Positions 26,182 through 39,182 of a stretch of DNA of 64,000 nt are shown here, one piece after another (position 1 is the first letter of the stretch; each line of letters begins with the position of its first letter). The notes below the pieces were generated by a model. The model did not search any database and was not told the DNA's origin. It worked only from the letters and a program-made list of their open reading frames with translations. The stretch lies in assembly GCA_014706295.1 (NCBI GenBank), contig JACSVZ010000001.1, forward strand, positions 44,048,383 through 44,112,382, given 5' to 3'. The translations under genes and the position numbers were made by a program. This DNA comes from Lycocorax pyrrhopterus obiensis. Taxonomy: Eukaryota; Chordata; Aves; Passeriformes; Paradisaeidae.

Positions 26182-28833
26182 AGTGATTTACTTCCCAATC
26201 AAAAGATAACCTAGTTTTGATCATCAATACATGGTTTCTCAAATAGATTTTTTTTTACTGCTACAAGCAAAATGGCAAACACTGATTTCTGCCATATAAC
26301 AAGAATGAACTGACTTGGTTGGACTGCAGGATGTGCTATTCACAGTATCTCCCACAGTACACCATGGAAACACATCAGTTAATAATTGAATAAGAAAGTG
26401 TATAGTCTTCTCCAAATTCTCTCAGTTATTTTATCGGCAACAGAAGATGATACACACTATGGCTACATTTTTGGATGTGGCAGCGAGAAGTGACAATAAA
26501 GGGGCAAGAGGAAGGTAATCAGATGCTCACTTAATGTCTTAAGCATTTCAACAGCAGCAGTTAAAATCACTGAGGCTTATGAAATTTGCAGGATATTTTG
26601 AAGTTCAGAAATTATGTCAAATGAAACTGCAGACTGTGTAAAATGAAAAAAATCTCAATGGGCTGTTAGGCAGAGATTTATTTCTTGGTCTTCCTTGATA
26701 TAAACCAAAGTTACATCTCTACCCCAAAACTCTAGCAGACATATCCACTTATTCTCAGAACTACCATTGCCAGGCTTTAGCTTTCAGCATTGTGTCATTC
26801 AGATCTTGTTACTGTAACTGCTAATAGAGATGAGACTCTTGGCGGATAGTACTCCTCAGCATGACTGAGACAGGATGGTACCTTCATAGGTGTTCTGCAA
26901 CTGCATGTTAGGAGTGTGTTTGAAAGAAAAGCTGTAGAAGCAAACTGAGGAATAATATGTAGTCCCAATTTGATATTTCACAAGAACATGAAGACTTAGC
27001 TTCACTGAAAAGATCAATATGACTGACTAGGAAGACTAGAAGTGAAGACTTGAAGGTAATCTACAGTCAACAATTACAGCAAATACCACACCTCTCAGAA
27101 ATAAGACTGATCTACTCAACAGTGTTTAGCTTCTGAGATTGTAGGCAGCTCAAAACAGACTCAGCAAAAAACCAAACCAAACCAAACCAAACCAAACCAT
27201 CAAACTACTCACATACAAAACTTAATCTGTTCCTTCTTCCACTGAGGACTCCATATGATTCAATTAGGTGAGAAATAAGTCTTAATTGCTTTAATTGCTA
27301 ATTTGCATTATGCCTGATTTTATTGTTAATTAGATTATAGAAAATAAACTGGGTCCTCAGGAAGAACATTATTGGTGTTCTTTCTGTATATGAGCATTGT
27401 TTCCTGCTAATTTTGCTTCTGGCATCCAGAAGGAGTTTATTTAAAGGTTAATATTGATTTAATTGTTGGCATTAAATTTCTAGTGTTAAAATATTTTGAA
27501 CTTGGATATTACATGATAAGCAAATTCTACTTGTTTATTTGTTATAAGTAATATATTGTGTGAAATCATAATTTTTTTTCCTGTATTAAAATTATGACAT
27601 ATTTTCAAATATTAAACAAGTAAAACCAAATAAAAATGAAGTAAGGATTCCTGGAGTTCTTCCACTGCCACTTTCATGGATCCCTAATCTCTGTTGGAGA
27701 TCTGCTGATGAGTTGTTGGAAGAGAAAAATGTAGTATCTTCTCAGTAAGCCACTGATGAAAAGCAAAGGTATATATACAATTTTTTATGATTTTTTTTTT
27801 TTTTTGCTTCAGCTGCAGAGAATGTTGCTTCCTCTGATTCTTCCTCATTCTCCCTCACAGGAAGAACCTACTCCTCCCTTGCTAACTGAGTTAACCTCTT
27901 CTTCTACTGTTTCTTCTTGACTACAGGAGAGTGGAAGTTGAGGCTTGAGTCTCTGGTTTAACAACAGTGTTCATTTGTATGTCCCTAGATCCAGAGACCC
28001 TCTTGCCCCATTGAGGGTGCAGAACACAGGCTCAGTAGGTGTAGCATACATTTTAACATTTCCACCTCTTTGGTGTAGGCAAGGCATCCTTTCTCAAATC
28101 CATGAGGTTTGCCAGTTCAACAGGTTATCACACTGGTTTTGCCATGAAGTCCCAGATAATCAGAGGGGAAAAACACTATAAGCACCTCTCTAAATTCTTC
28201 TCACATATTGCCACCCTTGTCTGTCTAAGGCACATCCCTGTGTAGCGTTCCCAAGTGGTTGGCTAAACACAAAGCCAAATTCATAGAACACACCAATACA
28301 AGAATTCTGGTTACACAGGGAGATTCGAGAACTGAAGGGGGATTGCCACAAGGCAGGAAACACGTGTCCCAGAGGAGGAGAAGGGAGAAGTGCCGTTCTT
28401 ATACTCCCCCATTAATTGACTTCTGGAGGGAAAGAAAAGTCTAAGTGTTAAATTTCCACAATTTCTTTCCTGGACTGCTGAGATGGTAGCAGTGCACGGC
28501 CCAGACAGTGGATTAGGCTAAAGGTCAGTGTTTTTACCACAGTACTGCTGGGCAAAATGATAAAGCAACAGAACAAACAGAAAAAGCTGAACACAGCCAG
28601 GTTGAAGTTCAATGTACAGCAAGAGAGAGAGTGCATCACAGAGCAGGTGAAGTAACAAAGAAAACAGTATCAAAAGCTATTAAGTCAACTTTGTGACAAG
28701 AAACAGCAAGTAAGTACCTGCCAACTACCTGCTAAATTGTTACAATACCTAGGAATGCAGACTAGCATATTCCAATCAAATCTGTAATTGTCTAAAAATT
28801 TTCAAGACTCATGTTGGCTTCTAAACAAGACTT
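26182..28833. other. Non-coding DNA, right half possibly an unrecognised repeat
   Basis: 26182-27630 is AT-rich with only the AACCA array. From about 27640 to 28680 the sequence is more GC-rich and resembles retroelement DNA in texture, but I cannot assign it to a family and it has no long open frame. Confidence 0.4.
27166..27199 (+). repeat. (AACCA)n microsatellite
   Basis: Six consecutive AACCA-type pentamers preceded by a short A run. Confidence 0.9.
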
Positions 28834-29415
28834 TGGTGGCTTGACCTCAGCCAAAAACTAAGCGCTCACACAGACACTCACTCCCTGTCCTCCCCAGCAA
28901 GATGAGTTAGTGAAGCAGAAGAGCAAAACCTGAAATTTCATGAGTAAAGAACATTTAATAGGTGAGGGAAAAGAGGGAAAAACCCAGACCAAATCTAAAA
29001 CAAAACAAAGCTAAAACAAGCACAAAACAACACTCCCCGAGAGCTAGCAATTTAAATGTAGCTGCTCACCTTGCCCCTCAAGGAGAATGCCCAGACAGTC
29101 TTTGAGCAACAGATGCTTTGTAAATAATATGTCCCCAATTTTATTGCTGAAAATTATGTTCCATGCTATGAAATAATTTTTTTGCCACTGTTTGTCTACT
29201 TGCACTACTGTGTTGACTCCCAGCCTCTTGCTCACACCCTCACTGTTGCTCACATTTGCAGCAGAATGAAAAGCTTGATGCCATGCAAGCAAAGTCCAGC
29301 AATAGCCACAATATTTGTGTGTTATCATCAGTATTTTAGTCAAAAATCTAAATCTAAAACAGGTCTTTTTGGGCTGTTGTGAAGAAAATTAACTCCATCC
29401 CAGTCAGACCCAGGT
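28834..29415 (-). mobile_element. Diverged LTR copy of the same family, copy 3
   Basis: Minus-strand copy: 'ttgacctcagccaaaaacta' at the left matches the complement of the LTR 3' end and 'aaaattaactccatcccagt' at the right the complement of the LTR 5' end. Confidence 0.65.
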
Positions 29416-30229
29416 ATACCTAGTTAAACATGTTGAAGTTTGCTTTGAATCTAGGTAAAGGGAGATTTCATTTATTTTCAAGAATGTATGGAAATGTATT
29501 CTGAGCTACCTGTCATAATGTCTCTACTTATTATCAGTTGATGTCATTAAAACCTTTCCCCTAGTATTACCTGATAAGCACAAAAGTTTGGGGAGACTTG
29601 CAAATCTCTTTGGGTGTTACAGAATGTCTTGAAGTGCTCTAGAGAGAAGATGTCACCCATTTAGATATTCTTGTCTGTGTGGCAGTTTGTTTATGTCATC
29701 TTAGTTTTCTGCAGCACTAAGCATGAGTATTGCTAGATGAGCTACATTTCAATATACAGTTTCGTTATACCATTAAATATATAGTGTTATGTATATGGTT
29801 ATATGTATTTTATGTATAGATTAATTATACACAGAATTTTTAAAATATTTTAAATTGTCAAAAAATGGAAAAGCTATTTCATTAAATACAAGATCAAATG
29901 ATTGTTGTGTTTGTTTATACTAGGACATATTCCCTTAACTTTTCTGGGTGATGACTGATCTGTATGCTCTCTTTTCTGACTTGATTGTCAGATGGTTCGT
30001 TTTATTAGCATTGACCTGTTAGCTGTGGGACAACATCTATCTCAGACTCTTAGAATAAAATCTGTTAAAAATATATATTTTATTTTATCAAAACATACCT
30101 TTAACTTTGCAGCAGAAGTTAAATTAAATGAACTCTTAAGTACCCTCTCATACTAATCTCATGTGAAGAGCCAAACTTTTGCTACAATCCAAACCCACCA
30201 CATCAACTGGCTCCCCTTGGTCGAACAGA
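29416..30229. other. AT-rich non-coding DNA
   Basis: No gene recognised. The last 80 bases may already belong to the ERV internal fragment that follows. Confidence 0.45.
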
Positions 30230-31079
30230 TGGGTATATCGGGTTTGCATGGCCAGGTTTTGGTAGTGGGAGGGTCTACAGAGGTGGCTTCTGTGACGAGC
30301 TGCAAGAAGCTTCCCTATGTCCAGCAGAGCCAATACCAGGTGCCTCCAAGACAGATCCACTGCTGGCCAAGGCTGGGCCAATGAGAAATGGTGGTAAAGC
30401 CTCTGTGAGGAAGGAAGGAAGGAAGGAAGGAAGGAAGGAAGGAAGGAAGGAAGGAAGAAAGGAAGGAAGGAAGGAAGGAAGTTATTGTGCAGATGTAATT
30501 ATGGCCAGAGAAGAACGAGGTGAGAATATGTGAGAGGAGCAACTCTGCAGACACCAAGGCCAGTGAAGAAGGAGGGGAAGATGCTCCAAGAACCTGAGCT
30601 GAGTTTCCTCTGCAACCAGCCCATGGTGAAGAAGCTGTGCCCCTGAAGCCCATGGAGATCCATGGGGATGCAGAGATCCACTGCTGGAGCAGGTGGGTGC
30701 TCAAAAGGGAGCTGTGAACCCATGAGAAAAAAGCTGTGCTAGAGCAGGCTCCTTGCAGGGACCTGTGGACCCATGGAGAGAGGAGCCCATGCTGGAGAGG
30801 TTTCCTGGTAGCACTTGGGATTCTCTGGGGGAGCCACGTTGGAGCAGGCTGTGCCTGGAGGGCTGCACCCCATGGAAGAGTGACCCACTTTGCAGCAGTT
30901 CGTGGAGAACTGTCTCCTGTGTCAGGGACCCCGTGCTGGAGCAGGGGAAGGACTCCTTTTCCTGAGCAGCAGGAGAAAAAACATGGCCATAACCCCCATT
31001 CCGTCTCCCTGCACTGCTGAAGCGGAAGAAGGCAGAGCCTGGGAAGGAGAAAAGGGTGTTTTAAATGCAGTCTTTTAGG
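30230..31079 (+). mobile_element. 3' internal fragment of an avian ERV, non-coding
   Basis: It contains tandem degenerate units of the form 'catgctggagaggtttcctgg', 'ggagcaggctgtgcctggag' and 'cgtgctggagcaggggaagg', followed by 'ataacccccattccgtctcc'. I recognise this as the internal 3' region usually found before LTRs of the family above. It has no adjacent LTR here, and the (GGAA)n array lies within it. The short open frames are chance. Confidence 0.6.
30408..30480 (+). repeat. (GGAA)n microsatellite
   Basis: About 18 GGAA units with a single GAAA interruption, sitting inside the retroviral internal remnant at 30230-31079. It makes artificial open frames on both strands. Confidence 0.95.
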
Positions 31080-31912
31080 ATAATCTGAATAAAACAGACT
31101 TGAACCTTAAGTTCAAGGAAACTTAGCTAATACAGGCGTGTTATGCTCACTAAGGGGAAGTAATGCAATAATGAGAATTAGTGACTTGTACTGAAATGGG
31201 CAAGATGTTCTGGATGAAGAAAGATTGTAGGCTTTTATTTCTGATAAAAATTATTAGAGATTCAATTGCAAAGAAATCAAAAAGCTATAATGTATATAAG
31301 AATCATGAATATATAAAGTACAAACCCATTACAATGGTATCATAGCCATATTTCTTTAACACAGAAAATGTGTTTATATTATTTAAATAATCCAGTTTCA
31401 AATATAAGTAAATACTAGATATTGTAAATGTAAATGTAGGTTTTTTTGTTTGTTTTTTTTTTTAAATCTAAACCAGCTTTAGTGTGTGTTTTTTAATTAT
31501 CTGATGATTATGATTTAGCATGTTCTGACTTCATGTCTGTGAATAAGGTTAATGACACACCACAGCTGTCACTATTTAACAAACAGCCGCCTGTTGTTAC
31601 AGGATACCACAGCCCAGGACATCATCAGGCATCTCTGTTGGGATGGAGACAGGGCATCAGGTGCCTCTTTAGGTCAGGATAGGGCATTAGCCCAGGGGAG
31701 GTCGTTGGGATCAGAGCTGGTGAGGGGAACCAGGGTCACACAGCCCCAGAATGGCTGGAGAGGGCCATGGGCATGAGGCCAGGCTGAAGGTCAACGAGAA
31801 AGTTAGTCCAGCAAAGGAAATAGGGGCAGAGATGTGACTGTGAGGGAGCTGGGCCAGGTCCAGGGACTTTGCAGTGGGGATTTGAGGGCAGACAAACTCC
31901 CTACAGTGATGG
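31080..31912. other. Non-coding spacer; GC-richer unit from 31555
   Basis: 31080-31550 is AT-rich. 31555-31912 is GC-rich ('cagggcatcaggtgcctctt', 'gggccaggtccagggacttt') and is interrupted by the solo LTR that follows. It is probably an older repeat that I cannot name. Confidence 0.4.
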
Positions 31913-32467
31913 TGTCCTGATTTTGGCTGGGATAGAGGTAAATTCCTTTTTAGTAGCTGGTACAGTGTTGCATTTTGGATTCAAGATGAGAATAAAACAC
32001 ACTGTTTAAGCTGGGTTTGAGTAGTATTTACTCTAAATCAAGGACTTCAGTTTCTCATGCTCTGCCAGTGATGATGTACATAAGAAACCAGGAGGGAGCA
32101 CAGCCAGGACAGCTGACCCAAACTGGACAAAGGGATATTCTATACCATAGAATGTCATGCTTAGCACATAAAATGGGGGAACTTGGCCAGGAGACACTTT
32201 GCTGCTTTGGAGCAGGCGTGGCATCAGTCAGCTGGTGGTGAGCAATTGTATTGTGCATCACTTCTCTTGAGTGCTTGTTCTCTCTCTCATTTTCATTCCT
32301 ATTATTATATTATAGTTTGTTTCAATTATAAAACTGTTTTTGTCTCAGGCCATGAGACTTTTTTTTTTTTCCTTGACTCTCTTCCACACTAAGGCTGGGG
32401 GTGGGGGGCAGGGTGGTAGGGATGGGAGTGAGTATCTGTGTGGTTCTTTTGGGGCTAAATCATGACA
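31913..32467 (+). mobile_element. Solo LTR with 5-bp target duplication, copy 4
   Basis: It begins TGTCCTGATTTTGGCTGGGA and ends AATCATGACA, 555 bp. The pentamer GATGG directly flanks both ends (31908-31912 and 32468-32472). It shares 'acagctgacccaaactggac' and 'aaagggatattctata' with copy 1. No internal sequence is attached, so it is a recombined solo LTR. Confidence 0.9.
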
Positions 32468-32472
32468 GATGG

Positions 32473-35400
32473 TCAAGGTAAGCGGACCTGGCCAGTGAAT
32501 TCTAGACCTTGAGACAACCAGAGAAGGACAAAACAGAACAAGAAAAGACTGAAAAATAGTCCCAAAGAGACTGCAGGACTTTGGGAATGATTGTTGTGCT
32601 CTATCCACATTGTTGACTACTTCCCAGCAAAGAGGGAAGGATGGAGGTGATTGATGGTGGGGCTCCAGCACCCTTTGCTCAGTGGAAATCACCACTGTCA
32701 ACCTGAAGACCCAGGGACCATCATAGAGAATGAGCACAACCCTGTGGCAGAGGGACAGGTGCAGTAAGGACTTCTGTTTAACACTTTTTAATGTGTTATT
32801 ATAAAAGAGTTTTTCCTGTAGTGATTCAAAGTATAAGTGTTATTGTAAGTGGACTGGTGGTCACTCTTTTCTCCATTTCAGTTTGGTTACTCAGAATTTA
32901 ATTAGGCAAACAACACTTACCTTGTTTTAGATATGAGTTCCATTTTCTCTATGCATAATTTTGACTGCAACAGTACAGGTGATAAATACAACTGTTGCTA
33001 CTTAATATTTAATAGAAAACAACAATATATTGATACATTAAAAGAGTATCTTAACTATTCTAAAATATATCAATCAATTAAATAAATGAAGGAAAGGTAC
33101 TGAAAAGGCTATTATCTCTTTCAGAAATAGTTATGCAAAGAATCAGTTTTAAATTTTGTAGTTTTTCCAGAATAACCCTACAGTACTAATGGACGTACCA
33201 AAAATCTAGAAAACAAAGTCTTCTAGTTGAAAATCAATAGAATTTATCATGAACTGTTAGAAAATGCGTAATCCCCTTAGAAATTTCCCTTTCTCAGCCA
33301 TTCTGTATTTTAAGCAAAGCTGTTAATTTAAATTTCAGTATCTGCACTAGAAATATGTTCCATTCTTCTTTCCAAAGTAGTATGTCATAATTTAATGGTT
33401 ACAACATAATCTCCAAAAATGATTTAGTATATAGTGACAATGAGTTCTGCAATGTTTACGGTTGTGAGCTAATAGTTTTTTATTATCCAAGTTCTACAGA
33501 AGGAGATTATCATGCAAGAACAACCCTAGGATTTGTAATCTGCCATCTGCTTTAGAAATGTGCAAGTAGAAAATTATCATGAAGAATGATTTGAACATAG
33601 AAGGGTGAGTCCTATGATATGTTTTTTTCTTATTGAAAAAACCCATGCACAGAAAAATATTTGGAACACATTAAATGTTTGACTTTAAAATAGATGGATA
33701 TAGGGCATCACATTTTTTTAGTGAAACATGACAACATGCTACAATGAATGGTTATTTTATATGAGGTACGTTCTCTGCTTTAAACACTGGTGATTTTGTC
33801 AGTAAAGAAGATGGCACATCCGAGTTATGTCTGTACGAGTTATGTATCTATTTCAGTAATAAAGAGAAAGTAACCATGATATCTCCTGCCATTTCAAACA
33901 AGCAGTCCCTGATAACGTCTAGAAAATGTAACATAAACCATCTTAGACCAACAAAGACCATTAAAACTTTTTCTTATGTTGGGGGAATTTTACCTTTCTT
34001 TCTGATTTGATTTTTTCCTTGCATTACATCTTCATCTAACTTCTACCACTTGCAAATTTGTTTCATTATTGTTAGCCTTCTGTCATTTAGAATTATTAAA
34101 CTGTAAGTAATGTGAAATGCAGTATACATCCACTGTTACGAACTTAATTTTTGTCAGAATTACATGAGTATAGAATGGTTAATATAGTTTAAATCCTCCT
34201 GACAGAAAAGACCTTCTGGAACTTATGTCCAGTTCTCTTTTTTTGTTGGCTGTATGGTTTATTCTAACATTGATTTTGAATTGTATTATCTACCTTACAG
34301 AACCCTTTCAGGACTTGATCTATGTTGCTAATGAATGTATAGATATATCTGTTCTTAGGAAATTGGAGATTTGATGTGACCATGTTAAAGACAGAAAACC
34401 AATCTTTTTTTCAAATTTTCAGTACACATTGCCAGTGCTTAGTTCTTAATCATTATTGAACATTAGAATTACATATGCAAACAATTATTTTTTATGAAAC
34501 ATATACTAACTTTTACTATGAGTATCAGTATACAATACTGTGAAACTGATGTTGGCTTAGCACTGACGGCTATGATCCTTGATGGTTCTTAGTCCCAGGT
34601 GTTAAGGTTGTCAGGCTTGACAGCTTGGCAACAAAGAGATGAAAAAATAAAGAGGGCCTTCCTCCCTCCCTCCCTTCCTCCCTTCCTCCCTTCCTCCCAT
34701 CTCTCCTGCTGTTTTCATTTTTTCACTGCCAGTACCCAAAACAAAAGCAGGTGATCCCATTTGCTATTCATATCTTCTTTTGAGGACCAAACTTGTTCTG
34801 CTTTTGCTTATTTTGCAAAAGTAATTTGTTTCACTAGACACTCTTCAAGTCCTCTCTGCAGGATCATTTGGCATTTACCAGATATCTCTGCTCCTTGTTT
34901 ATATACATAAATATCTTGCCAGTGCACAAGAGCCTACAGTGCAAGGAACCAAGTTCAATACTCACAGCTATGTGTGGATGTTCAATAATCAGATCAAATT
35001 AGCAGAAATAAAAAGAACACCGTATTTTGTAAACACAGCCCAAAGTCTTTAAGTGATCTAAGTAGGTTTGATTTCTCAGGGGGACTCTTGAATATCCTTG
35101 AGAAATACTGATAGGTGTTGGACAATGACTCTTTGACACGCTGGAGCAAGAAGAGACTATCTTCTGCCTCAGCTGATGTGATATAAGGTGACAGAAACCT
35201 ACAGTCTTGTTTTTATGGCTTACTTGAATATATATCAGAAGTGAAATAACTGGAAATATGGTGAGAAAAAAAGAGCCAGAGATAAAGATTTTTACAAAAT
35301 AAAAAGAGAAAGGAATAAAGATTGCCTAGAGATGCCATGGAAAAGATATGGAAAGGTTTTATTGATCTGCAGCGTTTTCTTCTATAGAAATATATTAAAG

Positions 35401-38400
35401 ATAACTTCAATTCCTATTAGTGTAGTAAAAGTATTTTAAAGACAGTCTTTAATCAAGTTGGATTTCATAAAATATATTATAAACAGATTCTATTGGGTTG
35501 AACTACTTGTTCTTAAACATAATGGCTATCCAGGTCACTGTTAAATCCCAACAATTCTTTCACAGAACCCTCCCCATTAATCATAAAATTGTAAACTCAA
35601 GTGTTTTAAGAAATATGTAGACCTTGTATCATGGCTGTCTGCACCATCAGTTGTCCACGTAGCACAGTTTAAAAAGCACTAACCCAAATCCTTACTAATA
35701 TACTATCCATGTATGTGACATTGCAGTAGAACATAAAAGAGGTTTCAAATCAGATTTATTGTTGTCTAGGAAGGAAAATGTGTTCAACAGAATGAACACA
35801 AAATATTGTGTCTTTTCAGATGGTTTCAGATGCTTTTTTCTTGGTTTTGTTTGTTAGTTTTTAATGAAGCAGTCAATTAAAATGCTCTCTTCCCATGTAC
35901 TTCTGAATTTTCGCAAAATTGAAATAATTTTTAAAACTTTCCTGGATTTTTTTGGATAAAAATTGAATTTATAATTACTCTGTTGATGTCTGAAGCTGAG
36001 ATATCTTGGAAATTGTTTATGGTATTTTGAAACTACTTTTATTAATATAAAGTGAAAAAAATTATAAAATTTTAAGGAAAATTCACTTTACTAATACATG
36101 TGAATATATAACTGAATAGTTTTCCAATATATTGCTATAGCAACAAAGCAAAATGCTTTTTTCATTAACTTACTGTAAAAGGTGTTTGATATATGATGAT
36201 AGATAGCACAAAGAGCACATGTGGTGTATAAAGATCTCATTCATTCAAAAATTACCAAGATAATACAGAAAAGTGTAATTTAACCAATGTAATAAAGATA
36301 ATGGGGATTGATGTATGGTAGACACAAATCTCTAGTAAGGAACAATCCAAAACCTTTTGTCTAAACCTTGATAGCTACTGACTCTTGTGAAAAGATGTCT
36401 TCATTTCACAGAAAGTAAAAGTGCATTTGTCAGGTAAAATGATTCTATTTATTTGTAGGCTTATCTTCCATTTTAGTTTTAAAAAAATAGACTTGTACCT
36501 TTAACATCACAGAGAAATAGCTTTTTCAGTAATAATCTTTATTTATGTTAGCTTTCCAGTAATAACTTAGAACTTGCATTTTTTAACAGCAATTCCCCAA
36601 GTTAATTGCTCAAGATCAGTCATAAAATGATGGGAAGATGTTTTTCCTGGTTTGAGTTTTACCAAGGCTGATTTCAGAAATTTTAAAATAGAAGTGGTTA
36701 GTTCATTGACATAAAAATGAAATTATCTACTGATCTTTACTCAGCAACTTTTTCCTCAAATTTTAAATCAGTCAAATGCAATGATGGATTTCCATATTTT
36801 TTACAGTAAAGGCAAAATTACCAATAGCTTCTTTTCAAGGCACTGTCAATTTTTATGCTGCCACTCAATTCAGCAGTCTAGTGGACTTCAAAAAGACTGG
36901 ACAAGATTTTTCCAAACTGTTGGGGCTCATATTAATCTGGCTGTAAAGCTAGTCACTTAGGAGCCCTCTGTAGTCAAAAAAAGAAGTATGATTTCCATAA
37001 AATTGTTCTTTCTGCCCAAAAATATCAGAAATAAGCTTAAAGAATACTACAAAGGACTCTATATGTATGGGAATTCTCATTCAAGCAAGTTGGGTTCAAA
37101 CTTCTTCAGACTGTGAAGGAAAATACCACCTGATACATTTCTTCTCACAATTTTGCATGGGCTCTGCATTCATCCTCATTAACATATGGCATATCACACC
37201 CATTTCCATTTGATATATGAATCAATCAGCAATAGATGTGAACTCTTCATGTCCAGTTCTCCATGTGTCTACAACCTTTTCACTTTACAAGGAGCACTAA
37301 CTTATTTTTAAATGTTATATTGCTGTCAAGCCTGTTTCCCACTTCATCTTTTTGAGTGCAAATCTCTGGTCTTCAGTCTATTTAAGAAAAAAAGGAGTTG
37401 TGTATGTGTTCTAGAAATTCAGATTCACATACTGCTTCCAGAGAGTTGAGTTACAGTATCAGCTTAGTGTATTTCACTGCAAATGTGAGGGAAATAGATA
37501 TATTTTTAAACTCACTTATAAACGTCTCTCTAAAGCTTTCTTTCGGGAGGAATAGAAGACACTGACAAAATGGTAATTTTTTTTTAACATTTCAGCACAT
37601 ATGAATATTTTATTAATATTTATAATAAGTAACAAATGCATAATTTCAAAACTTTCACAGATTTTTTCCCTCAAATTCTATTCCCTAAATAAAGCTTTTA
37701 GAAATCCCTGCACCTGCAAGAAAAACTGTCAAACTGGAGAAAGCCAGCTGTCAGGATTTTGATTTCACAGGAAAATATTTTTATAAGACCCTGACTTACA
37801 AAAATACAACATAATCAGTAGCTTTCATTCAGTAGTGGAAGCTGAGATATACACATGAATTGTGAATGAGAATTTCTTTTTCCCTTGTAGGTTTAGAAAA
37901 TAATTTCATAGACCATTTCTAAAAATTATTGGCCTGTATATTTGCATTTCTGTTGTTCCTCCCGTAAGATCTAATAGCTTCATATACATTTTTTCCTTAC
38001 TTTTGGTAAAGTTATAATTTCAAAACGCTACATTAACAAACAATCTTGTGGGTTATAGGTAGAAAGTATATCACAAAATTTAGTAAAATATTTCCAATAA
38101 TCTGAAAATAATTTTTGTAACTTTTGATGACCTGCTGTTCTGGTAATTATAACATATTTGCTAAATATAAGAATTCATTTTTATCATGTAAATGTAATGG
38201 AGAGACAAATACTCAGATCCTGTAACTGTGATTGAGTGCGCAATATACCCTTACTTTTTTGCCGTTTATTGTAATTTCTGTCAGTTGGCTTTTCTATATT
38301 TTATGGGTTTTATCTGACAGGTTGCTTAAAATATGTAGGTCCAGCTGAGAGAAAAAAAATGTTAGCATGTTAAGTAGTACCGATAATCAAATATCTCTTC

Positions 38401-38404
38401 AGTC
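32473..38404. other. AT-rich non-coding DNA
   Basis: The first 280 bases continue the GC-richer unit interrupted by the solo LTR. The rest is AT-rich, with the pyrimidine microsatellite at 34658 and no open frame above 65 codons worth noting. No gene is supported. Confidence 0.55.
34658..34698 (+). repeat. (CCTT/CCCT)n pyrimidine-rich microsatellite
   Basis: Alternating CTTCCTCCC-type units, all pyrimidine on the plus strand for about 40 bp. Confidence 0.85.
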
Positions 38405-39182
38405 AAACTAATCATATGAAGTACAACAAGGAAAAGTGCCAGATTCTGTATCTGGGATGGGGCAACCCTGGATGTGCACACTGGGGAATGAGAGGCTGGA
38501 GAACAGTGCCATGTAAGGGGACCTGGAGGTCCTGGTTGGTGGCAAGTTGAATGTGAGCCGGCAGTGCCCTGGCAGCCAGGAAGGCCAGCCCTGTCCTGGG
38601 GGGCATCAGGGGCAGCATCGCCAGCCAGGCAACGGAGGGTGAACTGGGGCAGCCTCACCTCGAGTGCTGGGGGCCGTTCTGAGACTCAAGGCACAAGAAA
38701 GGTATAAAGCTGTTAGAGAGTGTCCAAAATAGGGCAACTGAGATGGCAAAGGGCCTTGAGGGGAAGCCATATGAGGAGTGGCTGAGGTCACTTGTTCTGT
38801 TCAGCCTGGGAAAGAGGAGACTGAGGGAAGACCCCATTGCAGCCTCCAACTTCCTCATGAGGGGAAGGGGAGGGGCAGACACTGATCTCTTCTCTGTGGT
38901 GACCAGTGCCAGGACCTGAGGGAATGGCCTGAAGCTGTGTCAGGGGAGGTTTAGGTTGGATATTAGAAAAAGGTTTTTCACCCAGAGGGTGGTTGGGCAC
39001 TGGAACAGGCTCCCCAGGGCAGTGGTCACAGCACCAGCCTGTCAGAGTTCAAGAAGCATTTGGACAATGCTCTCAGGCACAAGGTGTGGTTCTTGGGGAT
39101 GGTTCTGTGCAGGGCCAGGAGTTGGACTTGGTGACCCTTGTGTGTCCCTTCCAACTGAACAGATTATGTGATTCTGTGAATA
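38405..39182 (+). mobile_element. CR1 LINE fragment, ORF2 end plus 3' UTR
   Basis: About 780 bp on the plus strand. It starts in the CR1 region containing 'ctgggatggggcaaccctgg' (the end of the reverse-transcriptase ORF) and runs through 'cccagagggtggttgggc' to a terminal GATTATGTGATTCTGTGA repeat. It is more GC-rich than its flanks. All open frames here are degenerate CR1. Confidence 0.87.
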
